Positions 43,837 to 54,569 of a stretch of 64,000 nucleotides of DNA are shown here, in pieces. The DNA comes from Lachnospiraceae bacterium (lineage in GTDB: Bacteria > Bacillota > Clostridia > Lachnospirales > Lachnospiraceae). The notes under the pieces were generated by a model. That model did not search any database and was not told the origin of the DNA. It saw only the letters and a list, made by a program, of their open reading frames with translations. How positions within the stretch are numbered: the stretch's first letter is position 1; each line of letters opens with the position of its first letter. The position numbers were made by a program, and so were the translations under genes. The stretch spans positions 1-64,000 of the forward strand of contig JAFWOE010000048.1 of NCBI GenBank assembly GCA_017509985.1, in the 5' to 3' direction.

Positions 43837-45288
43837 ATGGTTAAGACCAGATTTGCGCCGAGCCCTACCGGACGCATGCATGTCGGCAATCTGCGGACGG
43901 CGCTTTATGCATATCTTATCGCGAAACATGAGGATGGAATATTCATGCTCCGGATCGAGGATACCGATCAGGAACGTTTTGTTCCGGAAGCGTTGGATAT
44001 CATCTATCGTACGCTTGCGGAAACCGGCCTGATCGCCGATGAAGGACCCCATAAAGACGGAGGCTGCGGCCCTTATGTCCAGAGTGAGCGTCAGGCACTC
44101 GGCATTTATCAGAAATATGCCGAACAGCTGATCGCCCAGGGCGATGCATATTACTGTTTCTGTACAAAAGAAAGGCTGGAGAGTCTGCATACCAGCGTTC
44201 AGGGAAAAGATATCGCTGTATATGACAAACACTGCCTTCATCTTCCCAAGGAAGAGATCGAGGAAAAACTGAAAGCCGGTGTTCCGCACGTGATCCGCAT
44301 GAATATGCCGACGGAAGGAACAACGACATTTACAGATGAGATTTACGGCAATATCACCGTGGATAATTCCGAACTGGATGACCTGATCCTGATCAAGTCT
44401 GACGGATATCCGACTTATAATTTCGCCAACGTTGTGGATGATCATCTGATGGGTATCACACACGTTGTACGAGGCAATGAGTATCTTTCCTCTACCCCGA
44501 AATACAACAGGATTTATGAAGCTTTCGGATGGGAGATCCCGAAATATGTCCATTGTCCGCTGATCACCAATGAAAAGGGTGAAAAACTCAGTAAGAGAAG
44601 CGGTCATTCTTCTTACGAAGATCTGCTCGATGCCGGTTACGTGAACGATGCGATCGTCAATTTTGTGGCCCTGCTCGGCTGGAGTCCGGATGAAGAAAGA
44701 GAAATCTATTCCCTGCCGGAACTGGTTCAGGCCTTCGATTACAAAAGAATGAATAAATCACCGTCCGTTTTTGATATGACAAAGCTTTCCTGGATGAACG
44801 GAGAGTACTTAAAAGCAATGGACGATGAAGCTTTTTATGAAAAGGCAGAGCCTTTCCTGAAGGATACGCTTGGAGATTCCTTTGACCTTAGAAAAATATC
44901 CGGAATGGTCAAGACGAGGATCCAGGTCTTTCCTGAGATACCCGAAATGATCCGCTTTCTGGCTGAGCTTCCGGATTACGACACGGAAATGTATGTTCAT
45001 AAGAAATCCAAGTCGACGAAGGAAAGCTCTCTGGAGATCCTGAAGGATACGTCTGCACTTCTTTCAGAATGCGCTGATTTTACGAACGACAGGCTTTTTG
45101 AGATCCTTTCTGCCTATGCAGCTGGAAAAGAATATAAGGTCAACAAAGTGATGTGGCCGATCCGGACCGCCCTTTCCGGAAAACAGACAACGCCTGCCGG
45201 CGCGACCGAGATCCTTGAACTTCTCGGAAAAGAAGAGTCGCTGGAAAGGATGCGTAAAGGCATAGAAAAACTGGAACAGGAAATATAA
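43837..45288 (+). CDS. gltX: Glutamyl-tRNA synthetase
   Basis: This 483-residue class I synthetase charges tRNA-Glu (possibly also tRNA-Gln in organisms with GatCAB). The HIGH-type motif is [13 protein letters not shown], and the KMSKS-type motif is [21 protein letters not shown] and the anticodon-binding C-terminal part are present. GGAGG lies 9 bases upstream. Whether it is discriminating cannot be told by eye. Confidence 0.96.
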   Translation: MVKTRFAPSPTGRMHVGNLRTALYAYLIAKHEDGIFMLRIEDTDQERFVPEALDIIYRTLAETGLIADEGPHKDGGCGPYVQSERQALGIYQKYAEQLIAQGDAYYCFCTKERLESLHTSVQGKDIAVYDKHCLHLPKEEIEEKLKAGVPHVIRMNMPTEGTTTFTDEIYGNITVDNSELDDLILIKSDGYPTYNFANVVDDHLMGITHVVRGNEYLSSTPKYNRIYEAFGWEIPKYVHCPLITNEKGEKLSKRSGHSSYEDLLDAGYVNDAIVNFVALLGWSPDEEREIYSLPELVQAFDYKRMNKSPSVFDMTKLSWMNGEYLKAMDDEAFYEKAEPFLKDTLGDSFDLRKISGMVKTRIQVFPEIPEMIRFLAELPDYDTEMYVHKKSKSTKESSLEILKDTSALLSECADFTNDRLFEILSAYAAGKEYKVNKVMWPIRTALSGKQTTPAGATEILELLGKEESLERMRKGIEKLEQEI

Positions 45289-45358
45289 GGCAGCTGTATT
45301 GCTTTCGGAATAAGTTCGATTGCTGCCGTGAAGCGAGGCAGCACGTCCCGGTGATCCT

Positions 45359-48058
45359 ATGAGTGAAAAAATACTTCTCATTGACGGATTCAGTATACTG
45401 AACCGTGCTTTTTACGGAGTTCCTCCTTTAAGCAATTCCAAAGGAGTCCCGACAAATGCGGTATACGGATTTTTGAATATCCTCTTCAAGGTCACGGACC
45501 TGGAAGAGCCGTCTTATGCTGCGGTCGCTTTTGACCTGAAGGCGCCGACTTTCCGTCATGTTATGTATAACGCCTACAAAGGTACCCGGAAGCCGATGCC
45601 GGATGAACTTCACGCTCAGGTTCCGGTCGTTCAGGAGATCCTTAAAGCCATGGGGATACGAAGTGTCAGCGTCGAAGGCTTTGAGGCGGATGATATCATC
45701 GGTTCCATTGCCCGAAAAGCCGAAGAGGAGGGAAAAGAAGTCCTGATCCTCTCCGGGGACCGGGATATACTTCAGCTTGTCACGGAGAATACGACACTTC
45801 GTTTTCCTCGTACTTCCAAAGGGATGACCACCATTGAGAAATATACGCCCGAAAAGATCGCCGAAGATTATGCCGGAATCGAACCGCTTCGTATCATCGA
45901 CCTCAAAGCGATGATGGGCGATTCTTCCGATAATATCCCCGGGCTTCCCGGTGTCGGCGAAAAAACCGCTTTATCCCTTTTGGAAAAGTACGGTAGTCTG
46001 GAAGAAGCGAAGGCGCATGAAGAGGAGATCAAGCCAAAGAAGGCTTTTGAGGCTTTCCGGGATCATTATGATCTGGCCCTGCTTTCAAAAGATCTGGCAA
46101 CGATCCGAACCGATGTTGAACTGGATCTGGAGATCGAAGATCTGAAGATTGAAGATCTTTTTAATCCGGAAGCATTTGCCCTTATTAAAGAATATGAGTT
46201 CAAAAACCTGTATCCGAGGTTTTCCGATTCATCAAAAAACACTCCCGATCAGATTGTGGTACGCCTGATCGAGCAGCAGACAGAGGCGGACGAATTCTTT
46301 TCAGCGGCAGGGAAATCCGGCGCGGTCGGACTTTGCGCCGATATCGAAGAAAACACTTTCAAAGGTCTTGCAGCTGCGATCAACGGGGTAACCGTTTATA
46401 TCAAAACTGCTGAATCTTCCGATGCGGATAAAGCGGGAGAGCAGCTAACCTTCTTTGCAGAAGAGTCAGGCGACCCCTCTGGAATATCCGTGGATTTTCT
46501 TGCAGAAAAAATCAATGAACTGATTAATAACAATATAAAAACCTCTGTTTATTCATTGAAAGATCTTTTCAGGCATGTCCGTATGGCAGAAGCGTATGCT
46601 CTTTTTGACATCCATATTGCGGCATATTTACTGGACCCGCTTAAATCCGAGTACGCTTATGACACCATCGCTTCCGAATACGGAAAAGCGGCATTGCCTT
46701 CGGCGGAAGAGATCGTCGGAAGCAAGATAACCCGAAGCGTAACGGTTACGGAAGAACAGAAGAGAAAAATTTCCGGCTGCAAAGCGGCCGCTGCACTGCT
46801 TTCCCGGGACGGACTCGAGAAGAGACTGACGGAAACCGGCATGCAGGAACTCTTTAAAGATATTGAAACGCCGCTGGTCTATACCCTGGCTGAGATGGAG
46901 AATCTGGGGATACGTATCAACCGTGATGAGCTGGCACTCTACGGAGCGAAGCTTTCGGATGGCATTGAGGCACTGGAACGGGAGATCTATGAAGAAGCCG
47001 GCGAAGAATTTAATATTAATTCACCCAGGCAGCTCGGAGTGATCCTGTTTGAAAAGCTGGGTCTGAAGGGCGTGAAAAAGACGAAGAGCGGCTGGTCGAC
47101 CGCGGCCGACGTACTTGAAAAGCTGGCGGAAGAGGCTCCCGTAGTGGAAAAGATCCTGAATTACCGGCAGCTGACGAAACTGAAATCCACCTACGCCGAC
47201 GCACTGGGCGGCTACTGCGATGATAACGGAAGGATCCATTCTACTTTTCATCAGACAGTAACTGCGACCGGAAGGCTTTCCAGCGCAGATCCGAACCTTC
47301 AGAACATACCGGTACGCATGGACCTCGGCCGGGAGATCCGCAGGGTCTTTGTGCCGAAGGAGGGCTGCGTTTTCATCGACGCGGATTATTCACAGATCGA
47401 ACTCAGGGTCATGGCTCATCTTTCCGGCGATGAAAAACTGATCGCTGCGTACAGGAATGCCGAAGATATCCATGCGATGACGGCTTCGGAAGTATTCGGA
47501 GTTCCGCTTGACCAGGTCACATCACTGCAGAGACGGAGCGCAAAGGCCGTAAACTTCGGTATTATTTACGGGATCAGTTCCTTCGGCCTCGGAAAAGGCC
47601 TGAATATTTCCCGGAAAGAAGCGCAGGAATATATCGAAAAATATTTCAATACATATCCCGGTGTGAAGAGCTTTCTGGATAATACCGTTGCGAAGGCGAA
47701 GGAAGACGGCTTTACGACGACGATGTTCGGACGCATCCGCCCGATCCCGGAGTTTAACAGTTCGAATTTTATGACGCGTCAATTCGGCGAAAGAGTGGCG
47801 ATGAACTCCCCGATCCAGGGTACGGCCGCGGATATCATTAAGATCGCCATGAACCGTGTTCGTGCTGCCCTGAAGGCCGGAGGATTCCAGGCAAAACTGA
47901 TCCTCCAGGTTCATGATGAACTGCTTCTGGAAGTGCCCGAAGCCGAGGCGGACGCAGTGGAAAAGATACTGAAAGAGGAAATGGAACATGCGGCAGAGCT
48001 TCGTGTCCCGCTGGAAACGGATCTCAGCCGGGGCATGAACTGGGACGACGCGCATTGA
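45359..48058 (+). CDS. polA: DNA polymerase I
   Basis: This 899-residue repair polymerase removes primers and fills gaps. The N-terminal 5'-3' exonuclease domain runs to about 290 (LIDGFSILNRAFYG, DRDILQLV, GEKTALSLLEKYG). A middle 3'-5' exonuclease-like region follows; its first motif may survive as ADIEEN, but the other acidic motifs are not clear, so proofreading is doubtful, as in Bacillus Pol I. The polymerase domain has DYSQIELRVMAHLSGD, RRSAKAVNFGIIYG and LQVHDELLLEVP. coaE follows 13 bases later, a common Firmicute order. Confidence 0.96.
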   Translation: MSEKILLIDGFSILNRAFYGVPPLSNSKGVPTNAVYGFLNILFKVTDLEEPSYAAVAFDLKAPTFRHVMYNAYKGTRKPMPDELHAQVPVVQEILKAMGIRSVSVEGFEADDIIGSIARKAEEEGKEVLILSGDRDILQLVTENTTLRFPRTSKGMTTIEKYTPEKIAEDYAGIEPLRIIDLKAMMGDSSDNIPGLPGVGEKTALSLLEKYGSLEEAKAHEEEIKPKKAFEAFRDHYDLALLSKDLATIRTDVELDLEIEDLKIEDLFNPEAFALIKEYEFKNLYPRFSDSSKNTPDQIVVRLIEQQTEADEFFSAAGKSGAVGLCADIEENTFKGLAAAINGVTVYIKTAESSDADKAGEQLTFFAEESGDPSGISVDFLAEKINELINNNIKTSVYSLKDLFRHVRMAEAYALFDIHIAAYLLDPLKSEYAYDTIASEYGKAALPSAEEIVGSKITRSVTVTEEQKRKISGCKAAAALLSRDGLEKRLTETGMQELFKDIETPLVYTLAEMENLGIRINRDELALYGAKLSDGIEALEREIYEEAGEEFNINSPRQLGVILFEKLGLKGVKKTKSGWSTAADVLEKLAEEAPVVEKILNYRQLTKLKSTYADALGGYCDDNGRIHSTFHQTVTATGRLSSADPNLQNIPVRMDLGREIRRVFVPKEGCVFIDADYSQIELRVMAHLSGDEKLIAAYRNAEDIHAMTASEVFGVPLDQVTSLQRRSAKAVNFGIIYGISSFGLGKGLNISRKEAQEYIEKYFNTYPGVKSFLDNTVAKAKEDGFTTTMFGRIRPIPEFNSSNFMTRQFGERVAMNSPIQGTAADIIKIAMNRVRAALKAGGFQAKLILQVHDELLLEVPEAEADAVEKILKEEMEHAAELRVPLETDLSRGMNWDDAH

Positions 48059-48071
48059 TGAAAGAGAAAAA

Positions 48072-48668
48072 ATGATCGTAATCGGGATTACGGGCGGGAT
48101 CGGCTGCGGAAAAAGCCAGGTCTGTCTTTATCTGAAAGAAAAATACGGTGCCGAAATTCTTATGGCAGATACGATCGCCCATGAAGTGATCGAACCGGGT
48201 GGAGAGGCATACGAAGAGTATTACGCGCTGTTTGGTAAGGAATGCCTTCTTCCGGACGGGTTTTTTGACCGGAAGAAGATCGGGGACCGGGCATTTAAGG
48301 ATCCGGCTTTGATCGAAAAAATGAATTCGATCATTCATCCGGCGGTTAAAAGGACCATAATCAGCAGAATCCGGCAGGCGGAAAAGGACGGAAAGGATCT
48401 CTGCGTGATCGAAGCGGCGCTGCTGATCGAGGCAGGATACCGCGACATCTGCCGGGAATACTGGTATATTTACGCGGATCTGGATACGCGTGTTTCCAGG
48501 CTGCTGCAAAGCCGGGATATCACCGAAGGGAAGATCGCAAGTATTATGCAGAGACAGCAGGCTGAGGAAGTTTATCGTCAGGAGTGCGAATATACGATTG
48601 ACAACAGCGGAGATTTCAGATTTACTGCCGAAGCCATCGACACACGGATCAGGAGCTTAAGAGAATGA
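48072..48668 (+). CDS. coaE: Dephospho-CoA kinase
   Basis: This 198-residue enzyme carries out the last step of coenzyme A synthesis, phosphorylating the ribose of dephospho-CoA. The P-loop is GITGGIGCGKSQV (about 5-17). Substrate-site elements are ADTIAHEV and FDRKKIGDRAF, and the lid has RQQAEEVYRQ. Its stop overlaps the next gene by 4 bases. The length is normal. Confidence 0.94.
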   Translation: MIVIGITGGIGCGKSQVCLYLKEKYGAEILMADTIAHEVIEPGGEAYEEYYALFGKECLLPDGFFDRKKIGDRAFKDPALIEKMNSIIHPAVKRTIISRIRQAEKDGKDLCVIEAALLIEAGYRDICREYWYIYADLDTRVSRLLQSRDITEGKIASIMQRQQAEEVYRQECEYTIDNSGDFRFTAEAIDTRIRSLRE

Positions 48669-49462
48669 GGATCTGCAGCATTGCCAGCGGGAGCAGCGGA
48701 AACTGCATCTATGTCGGGAGCGACGACACCCACATCATCATAGACTGCGGAATCAGCGGAAAACGTGTCCTTTCGGGCATCAACGATCTGGGCCTGTCTG
48801 TGTCGGATATCAGTGCCGTGCTTATTACCCATGAGCATACGGACCATATTAAGGGACTGGGCGTGATCAGCCGGAGACATGAACTTCCCGTTTTTACTAC
48901 GAAGAAGACTTTTACTGTTGCTCTGAACGCTCCCGGAATCGGAGAGATCGACCGCGCTTTGCTTAGAGAGATCGTTCCACAGAAAGAATTCATTATCGGT
49001 GATCTGAAGATTACGCCTTTTTCCATCAGTCATGATGCGGCGGATCCTGTGGGCTATCGCATCAGCGACGGAAAAAGATCCTGTGCGGTTGCTACGGATA
49101 TGGGGACTTTTGATAATAATGTCGTCTCAAACCTGCTGAATCTGGATACGATCCTTCTGGAATCAAATCATGATGTCAATATGCTGGAGGCAGGACGTTA
49201 TCCCTATCCGCTTAAAAGAAGGATCTTAAGCGACCGCGGCCATCTTTCCAATGAAATGGCCGGACATCTCTTAAATGAGATCCTTCATGATGATATGAAA
49301 CACATAATCCTCGGTCACTTAAGCGCCGAGAACAATTATCCGGCACTCGCCTACGAAACGGTCTGCTGCGAGGTGACCACTTCGGAAACGCCTTATCGAT
49401 CATCGGATTTTGACATAAGAGTTGCTAAAAGAGACGAGCCCGGAGACATCATAGAATGGTAG
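48665..49462 (+). CDS. WalJ/YycJ-like metallo-beta-lactamase-fold hydrolase
   Basis: This 265-residue protein starts ICSIASGSSGNCIYVGSDD and has the metal-binding ITHEHTDHIKGLG and later HLSAENN. It matches YycJ-type hydrolases, which are exonuclease-related and linked in Bacillus to coordination of wall metabolism and replication. Here it is not near a walRK operon but is coupled to coaE (ATGA overlap) after polA, which fits a DNA-processing role. The exact activity is inferred. Confidence 0.88.
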   Translation: MRICSIASGSSGNCIYVGSDDTHIIIDCGISGKRVLSGINDLGLSVSDISAVLITHEHTDHIKGLGVISRRHELPVFTTKKTFTVALNAPGIGEIDRALLREIVPQKEFIIGDLKITPFSISHDAADPVGYRISDGKRSCAVATDMGTFDNNVVSNLLNLDTILLESNHDVNMLEAGRYPYPLKRRILSDRGHLSNEMAGHLLNEILHDDMKHIILGHLSAENNYPALAYETVCCEVTTSETPYRSSDFDIRVAKRDEPGDIIEW

Positions 49463-49476
49463 GAGGAACCCGAAAA

Positions 49477-49749
49477 ATGAAAAGAACCATAATTACCGTC
49501 GTCGGAAAAGACACAATTGGGATCATAGCCAGTGTCTGTACTTATCTTTCGGACCATAAAGTGAACATACTGGACATTTCCCAGACGATCATTTCGGGCC
49601 TGTTCAATATGATGATGGTTACCGACACCACGAACTGTACGGTCAGTGCGCAGCAGATGGCTGAAGATCTTAAGAAGCTGGGCGAAAGCATGAACTTGAT
49701 CATCCGTTCTCAGAATGAAGAGATCTTCAACATGATGCACCGGGTATGA
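49477..49749 (+). CDS. ACT-domain protein (UPF0237 type)
   Basis: This 90-residue protein is a single ACT domain with the start ITVVGKDTIGIIASVCTYLS and the conserved ILDISQTI strand. ACT domains bind amino acids or other small ligands. ATG 49477 is chosen because AGGAGG lies about 9 bases upstream; ATG 49456 is inside the previous gene. It is paired with the UPF0210 gene 49 bases later, a conserved gene pair in Firmicutes of unknown role. Confidence 0.9.
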   Translation: MKRTIITVVGKDTIGIIASVCTYLSDHKVNILDISQTIISGLFNMMMVTDTTNCTVSAQQMAEDLKKLGESMNLIIRSQNEEIFNMMHRV

Positions 49750-49798
49750 GCCCAAAAGACCGGATCCATAAAGTACACTTGAACAGCAGGATAATACT

Positions 49799-51163
49799 AT
49801 GATCAATATTTATGAAGTACATGAAACAAACGAGATGATCCAGCACGAAAATCTTGATGTGCGGACGATCACGATGGGAATCGGCCTTCTGGACTGCGTT
49901 GATTCCGATATTGATGAATTAAACCGGAAGATCTATGAGAAGATCACGAACTGTGCCCGGAACCTTGTAAAGACCGGGCAGGAGATCGAAGCGGAGTACG
50001 GGATCCCGATCGTGAATAAAAGGATCTCTGTAACGCCGATCGCACTGGTTGGGGCTTCTGCCTGCAGAACAAAAGATGATTTTGTATCGATCGCGAAGAC
50101 GCTGGATAAGGCGGCACACGAAGTCGGCGTCAATTTCCTGGGCGGCTATTCCGCACTGGTGTCCAAGCATATGACGAAAGCGGAACGTCTGCTCATCGAG
50201 TCGATTCCGGAGGCACTTGCTTCCACGGAGCGTGTCTGCTCGTCGATCAACGTCGGTTCGACCCGGACCGGTATCAATATGGACGCAGTACGGCTGATGG
50301 GTACGATCGTTAAAAAGACTGCGGAGCGCACAAAAGACAGCGGCAGTATCGGCTGCGCCAAACTTGTGGTGTTCTGCAACGCGCCGGATGACAACCCGTT
50401 TATGGCCGGGGCGTTTCACGGAGTTACGGAAGGTGACTGCGTGATCAATGTCGGTGTTTCCGGCCCCGGTGTCGTAAAACATGCTCTGGAAAGTGTACAT
50501 GGTGAAAGCTTTGAAGTCCTCTGCGAGACGATTAAAAAGACCGCCTTCAAAGTGACACGTGTCGGACAGCTTGTAGCGGCGGAAGCCTCCAGGAGACTGG
50601 GAGTAAAATTCGGGATCATTGATCTTTCCCTTGCACCGACACCGGCAGTAGGAGATTCGGTCGCCGATATTCTGGAGCAGATGGGACTGGAAAGCGTCGG
50701 AGCTCCCGGAACAACAGCCGCCCTTGCCCTGCTGAATGATCAGGTCAAAAAGGGCGGTGTCATGGCGTCTTCATATGTCGGCGGTTTAAGCGGGGCGTTT
50801 ATCCCGGTCAGCGAAGACCAGGGAATGATTAACGCGGTCAATAACGGCCTGCTTACACTGGAAAAACTCGAAGCCATGACCTGCGTCTGTTCTGTCGGAC
50901 TGGATATGATCGCGATTCCCGGAGACGTTTCCGAACATACGATTTCCGGAATTATCGCGGATGAAATGGCAATAGGAATGGTTAACAGCAAAACGACTGC
51001 GGTGCGGGTGATCCCGGTCATCGGGAAGACCATAGGCGATTCCGTTGAGTTCGGAGGATTGCTCGGAACCGCACCTGTCATGCCCGTAAACCGTGCCTCC
51101 TGCGAAGAATTTGTAAGCAGGAAAGGGCTGATTCCCGCACCGATTCACAGCTTTAAAAACTGA
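49799..51163 (+). CDS. UPF0210/DUF711 (PFL-type) protein
   Basis: This 454-residue protein has the family marks [41 protein letters not shown] and [20 protein letters not shown]. The fold is related to the glycyl-radical enzyme barrel, but there is no glycyl-radical motif, and a catalytic function has not been established. It is always found with a small ACT-domain protein, as here, suggesting ligand-controlled activity. Length is typical. Confidence 0.92.
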   Translation: MINIYEVHETNEMIQHENLDVRTITMGIGLLDCVDSDIDELNRKIYEKITNCARNLVKTGQEIEAEYGIPIVNKRISVTPIALVGASACRTKDDFVSIAKTLDKAAHEVGVNFLGGYSALVSKHMTKAERLLIESIPEALASTERVCSSINVGSTRTGINMDAVRLMGTIVKKTAERTKDSGSIGCAKLVVFCNAPDDNPFMAGAFHGVTEGDCVINVGVSGPGVVKHALESVHGESFEVLCETIKKTAFKVTRVGQLVAAEASRRLGVKFGIIDLSLAPTPAVGDSVADILEQMGLESVGAPGTTAALALLNDQVKKGGVMASSYVGGLSGAFIPVSEDQGMINAVNNGLLTLEKLEAMTCVCSVGLDMIAIPGDVSEHTISGIIADEMAIGMVNSKTTAVRVIPVIGKTIGDSVEFGGLLGTAPVMPVNRASCEEFVSRKGLIPAPIHSFKN

Positions 51164-51229
51164 GAAACACAATGAATTCTTTCATGTTGTTTAATTATTC
51201 CAGACTTGTCAGAGCCTCTTTTCTCGTGG

Positions 51230-51258
51230 TTGCAAAACAGGTCCTGTTGTTTTATACT
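51230..51258 (+). promoter_or_regulatory. Predicted sigma-A promoter for the lipoprotein gene
   Basis: TTGCAA (51230-51235) and TATACT (51253-51258) are separated by 17 bases, 29 bases before the ATG. Confidence 0.65.
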
Positions 51259-51287
51259 TGTTTAGATATACGGGAAGAGGTTAGATT

Positions 51288-51929
51288 ATGAGACAGAGAA
51301 TTCTACGCTTATCCATCGTGTTGATATCCGTGCTTTCGGCACTCGCGCTGTTCGGGTGCGGCAGTGCATCTGCTCCTGACGGAACATCCTTTGTACTGAA
51401 CAGGGACGGATCCGTTACACAGACCATTATCGGAACAAATGACGATATGATAGGACGTAATGATCTATCTGCATTTATCGAACAGCAGGTTGAGGCTTAT
51501 GCTTCCGGCAGGGATGAGCCTTCCGTAGAGTTGAACAGCTGCAGTATTGAGGGAAATCGTATCTCTATTGAACTTCAATACGCTTCCATAGACGATTATG
51601 CGGATTTCAATCATGTTCCGGCTTATGACGGAGATGTGGAAGAGGCGCTCACAAAGGGTTTCCTGTTTGGCTCGCGCTTTCTGACGGACAGCGGCCTGGA
51701 GTATTCAGGTTATACGATCCCGGTCGAATATCCCGAAATGCGCGTACTGGTACTTCAGGAACCCATGACGGTTTCAATTCCCGAAAAGGCTGTTCTTTAT
51801 TCGGATAATATGAAAAAAAATGATGATGGAAGCTACACGATCAGTGACAGCGATGTGAGCGGAATTCCGGACATCTTCCAGACAATCAACATTGAGCCTT
51901 CATACATTGTATATAAGGCATCCGATTAA
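51288..51929 (+). CDS. Putative lipoprotein, unknown function
   Basis: This 213-residue protein has a lipoprotein signal ending LALFGCGSA, with the lipid Cys near residue 24. The mature part is about 190 residues, rich in Asp/Ser/Tyr, with alternating beta-like segments and no motif that I recognise. It has its own promoter (51230-51258) and a GAAGAGG site before the ATG. The next gene is glyS, 76 bases on. A cell-envelope location is well supported; function is not. Confidence 0.7.
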   Translation: MRQRILRLSIVLISVLSALALFGCGSASAPDGTSFVLNRDGSVTQTIIGTNDDMIGRNDLSAFIEQQVEAYASGRDEPSVELNSCSIEGNRISIELQYASIDDYADFNHVPAYDGDVEEALTKGFLFGSRFLTDSGLEYSGYTIPVEYPEMRVLVLQEPMTVSIPEKAVLYSDNMKKNDDGSYTISDSDVSGIPDIFQTINIEPSYIVYKASD

Positions 51930-52005
51930 TGATACGGGCCTGCTTACGATTATCGGACTGGTATATTTACTGAAATAAATTCTATAGAGGCGAGGAAAAC
52001 AAATT

Positions 52006-53403
52006 ATGGAAAAGACAATGGACAAGATCGTTGCACTTGCGAAATCCAGAGGATTCATTTATCCCGGCTCCGAAATTTACGGTGGCCTTGCAAATACATG
52101 GGATTACGGTCCGATCGGAGTTGAACTCAAGAATAACGTAAAGAAAGCCTGGTGGCAGAAGTTTGTTACGGAGAATCCGTACAACGTCGGCGTGGACTGC
52201 GCTATTCTTATGAATCCCCAGACCTGGGTCGCATCCGGCCATCTTGGCGGATTTTCCGACCCCCTTATGGACTGCAAAGAATGCAAGGAAAGATTCCGTG
52301 CTGACAAGCTGATCGAAGACTTCTGTGCCGAGAACGGCATTGCGATCGAAGGCGGCAGTGTCGACGGCTGGTCCCAGCAGGAAATGATGGATTTTATCGA
52401 AGAGAAGAATGTGCCCTGTCCGACCTGCGGAAAACACAACTTTACGGAGATCCGTCAGTTCAACCTGATGTTCAAAACTTTCCAGGGCGTTACGGAAGAC
52501 GCAAAGAACACTGTCTATCTGCGGCCAGAGACAGCGCAGGGAATTTTTGTAAACTTTAAAAATGTTCAGCGCACATCCAGAAAGAAGATCCCGTTTGGCA
52601 TAGCCCAGATCGGAAAGTCTTTCCGGAACGAGATCACACCCGGAAACTTTACATTCCGTACGCGTGAGTTTGAGCAGATGGAACTGGAGTTCTTCTGCGA
52701 GCCCGGATCGGATATGGAGTGGTTCCACTACTGGAGAGGCTTCTGCATCGACTGGCTGAAGAACCTCGGTCTGAAGGAAGATGAGCTCCGTGCAAGAGAT
52801 CATTCCCCGGAAGAGCTTTCCTTCTACAGCAAAGGCACGACAGACCTTGAGTTCCTGTTCCCCTTCGGCTGGGGCGAACTCTGGGGCATTGCGGACAGAA
52901 CAGATTACGACCTTACGCAGCACGTGAACGTCTCCGGCGAAGATCTTTCCTATTTCGATGACACAAAGAACGAGCGTTATATTCCTTACGTTATCGAGCC
53001 TTCTCTTGGCGCAGACCGTGTTGTGCTTGCATTCCTCTGCAGCGCTTACGATGAAGAGGTTCTTGACGCGGAAAAGAATGACGTCCGTACGGTCATGCAT
53101 TTCCATCCGGCTCTTGCCCCGGTGAAGATCGCGGTCCTTCCGCTTTCCAAGAAGCTTAATGAAGGTGCAGAGAAGATCTATACGGATCTTTGCAAAAAGT
53201 ATAACTGTGAATTTGATGACCGCGGAAACATCGGCAAGAGATACCGCCGTCAGGATGAGATCGGTACGCCGTTCTGCGTAACCTATGATTTCGATTCCGA
53301 AGAGGACAAATGCGTTACGATCCGCGACCGTGATTCAATGGACCAGGTACGTATCCCGATCGAAGGTCTGGATGCTTATTTTGCAGATAAGTTCACTTTT
53401 TAA
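52006..53403 (+). CDS. glyS: Glycyl-tRNA synthetase, single-chain dimeric type
   Basis: This 465-residue class II synthetase charges tRNA-Gly. Motifs visible are [20 protein letters not shown] at the start, [10 protein letters not shown], motif 2 around [11 protein letters not shown], and motif 3 [15 protein letters not shown]. An anticodon-binding domain closes the protein ([15 protein letters not shown]). This is the archaeal/eukaryal-like GlyQS form rather than the alpha2-beta2 form. The leader is only 76 bases, and no T-box structure is visible. Two tandem terminators follow. Confidence 0.97.
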   Translation: MEKTMDKIVALAKSRGFIYPGSEIYGGLANTWDYGPIGVELKNNVKKAWWQKFVTENPYNVGVDCAILMNPQTWVASGHLGGFSDPLMDCKECKERFRADKLIEDFCAENGIAIEGGSVDGWSQQEMMDFIEEKNVPCPTCGKHNFTEIRQFNLMFKTFQGVTEDAKNTVYLRPETAQGIFVNFKNVQRTSRKKIPFGIAQIGKSFRNEITPGNFTFRTREFEQMELEFFCEPGSDMEWFHYWRGFCIDWLKNLGLKEDELRARDHSPEELSFYSKGTTDLEFLFPFGWGELWGIADRTDYDLTQHVNVSGEDLSYFDDTKNERYIPYVIEPSLGADRVVLAFLCSAYDEEVLDAEKNDVRTVMHFHPALAPVKIAVLPLSKKLNEGAEKIYTDLCKKYNCEFDDRGNIGKRYRRQDEIGTPFCVTYDFDSEEDKCVTIRDRDSMDQVRIPIEGLDAYFADKFTF

Positions 53404-53427
53404 ATGAATGACAGTCTGATACATTTT

Positions 53428-53465
53428 ACTGCCGTGCGGTACTCGGTCCGCACGGCGGTTTTTTT
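53428..53465 (+). terminator. Rho-independent terminator of glyS (first)
   Basis: The stem core GCCGTGCGG/CCGCACGGC (53431-53439 and 53448-53456), extended by outer pairs, is followed by seven T. Confidence 0.88.
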
Positions 53466-53472
53466 ACAACGA

Positions 53473-53506
53473 AAAAGAGACCGGCGAAACGGTCTCTTTT
53501 CGTTTT
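53473..53506 (+). terminator. Second tandem terminator after glyS
   Basis: An 11-bp stem AAAAGAGACCG/CGGTCTCTTTT has loop GCGAAA and is followed by CGTTTT. Confidence 0.7.
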
Positions 53507-53700
53507 CAATGAGGGGGGAGATAGTGAGTGGTTGATCATCTATCTGATGTTACTATATCCAAAAGATGTGAGCAAAGTATGTCGCCGCAATAAAACAAAA
53601 CTAAAATTTATAAAGAAATTATAAACTGTTCGAAAAGGAAACCGGCAGACAGACTTTCTGTTCTGGACACTGTCCTTTTCACTTGCATTTAATTTCACAA
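53507..53700. other. Intergenic stretch, nothing recognised
   Basis: The 389 bases between glyS and the next gene hold two terminators and a promoter. The remaining middle part contains an isolated GAGGGGGGAG near 53511 followed only by very short frames. I see no RNA structure or repeat. Confidence 0.5.
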
Positions 53701-53730
53701 TTGAAAGATAACGGTAATTAAACGTATAAT
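53701..53730 (+). promoter_or_regulatory. Predicted promoter for the DUF169-nitroreductase pair
   Basis: TTGAAA (53701-53706) and a perfect TATAAT (53725-53730) are separated by 18 bases, 62 bases before the ATG. Confidence 0.7.
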
Positions 53731-53792
53731 ATTAAAAAGAAGCCTGCCATCAGCTGCTGCCGGCTGTTCCTTAGCGGTGTACGGAGGATATT

Positions 53793-54557
53793 ATGAAAGA
53801 AACGAATCTGAATTATTCCATCATCGATAAACTTGGTCTTGACCTGCCGCCCGTCGGTCTGTACTATGACCTCTTCAGGCCGAACGACGGCTTTCCGGAT
53901 CTGGATCCGGATTACGCGGGATCGATCTGTGAGATTTTGAGATATTCCCAGGAAACGAATTCGCCCTTTGTTTTCTCGGATAAAAACAAGGAGACCTGTG
54001 TAGGCAAGAATATGGTCGGCATTTCAGATTTTCCGCCCTCTGCTCTAAGCGGGCAGATCGGGGAACGGCTGGGAGTGTTTAATGCCCCCAGATGCAATGC
54101 AAGACTTTATTATTCCGTGAAAAGGCTTCCTGTCGGCACGGTGAATTATGTCTCTTTTGTGCCTTATTCCTTTATTAAAAGGGATCCGGATGTCCTGCTG
54201 TTTGCAGGGCCTGCGGATAAACTGGAGCCGGTCATGCGTGCCGCGACGTACTCTACAGGGGAGAGCTATACTTCCGAATGCACACCGGTAATGGGCTGCT
54301 CCTGGTTTATGATCTATCCCTATATGACCGGAAAGATCAACTTTATCGTTCCGGCCTTTGTGCACGGTCCGCACGGAAGACATATCTGGGATCCGGATTA
54401 CGTTGTCGTCGCCGTTCCCTATCAGTGGGTACCTACGGTGATCAACAATCTGAATGAGATGCCTCTTGAGCTTTCGGGTCATAAAAGCAAAGAAAAGTAT
54501 TATTCGGAATTTGAAGGCATTCTGAAGGATCTCGAAGAAGAGATGAAGAACATCTGA
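53793..54557 (+). CDS. DUF169-family protein
   Basis: This 254-residue soluble protein matches DUF169: an early PPVGLYYDLF segment, a cysteine pair region around CEILRYSQE and TCVGKNMVG, and CTPVMGCSWF. Some DUF169 members bind cofactors or metals, but no reaction is established. CGGAGGA precedes the ATG. The nitroreductase gene starts 12 bases after its stop, so a shared redox role is possible. Confidence 0.82.
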   Translation: MKETNLNYSIIDKLGLDLPPVGLYYDLFRPNDGFPDLDPDYAGSICEILRYSQETNSPFVFSDKNKETCVGKNMVGISDFPPSALSGQIGERLGVFNAPRCNARLYYSVKRLPVGTVNYVSFVPYSFIKRDPDVLLFAGPADKLEPVMRAATYSTGESYTSECTPVMGCSWFMIYPYMTGKINFIVPAFVHGPHGRHIWDPDYVVVAVPYQWVPTVINNLNEMPLELSGHKSKEKYYSEFEGILKDLEEEMKNI

Positions 54558-54569
54558 CGGGGAATTAAT

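Noticed and set aside
51930-52005. Possible T-box riboswitch before glyS
   Set aside because: The leader is only 76 bases and lacks a recognisable T-box sequence or terminator/antiterminator pair.
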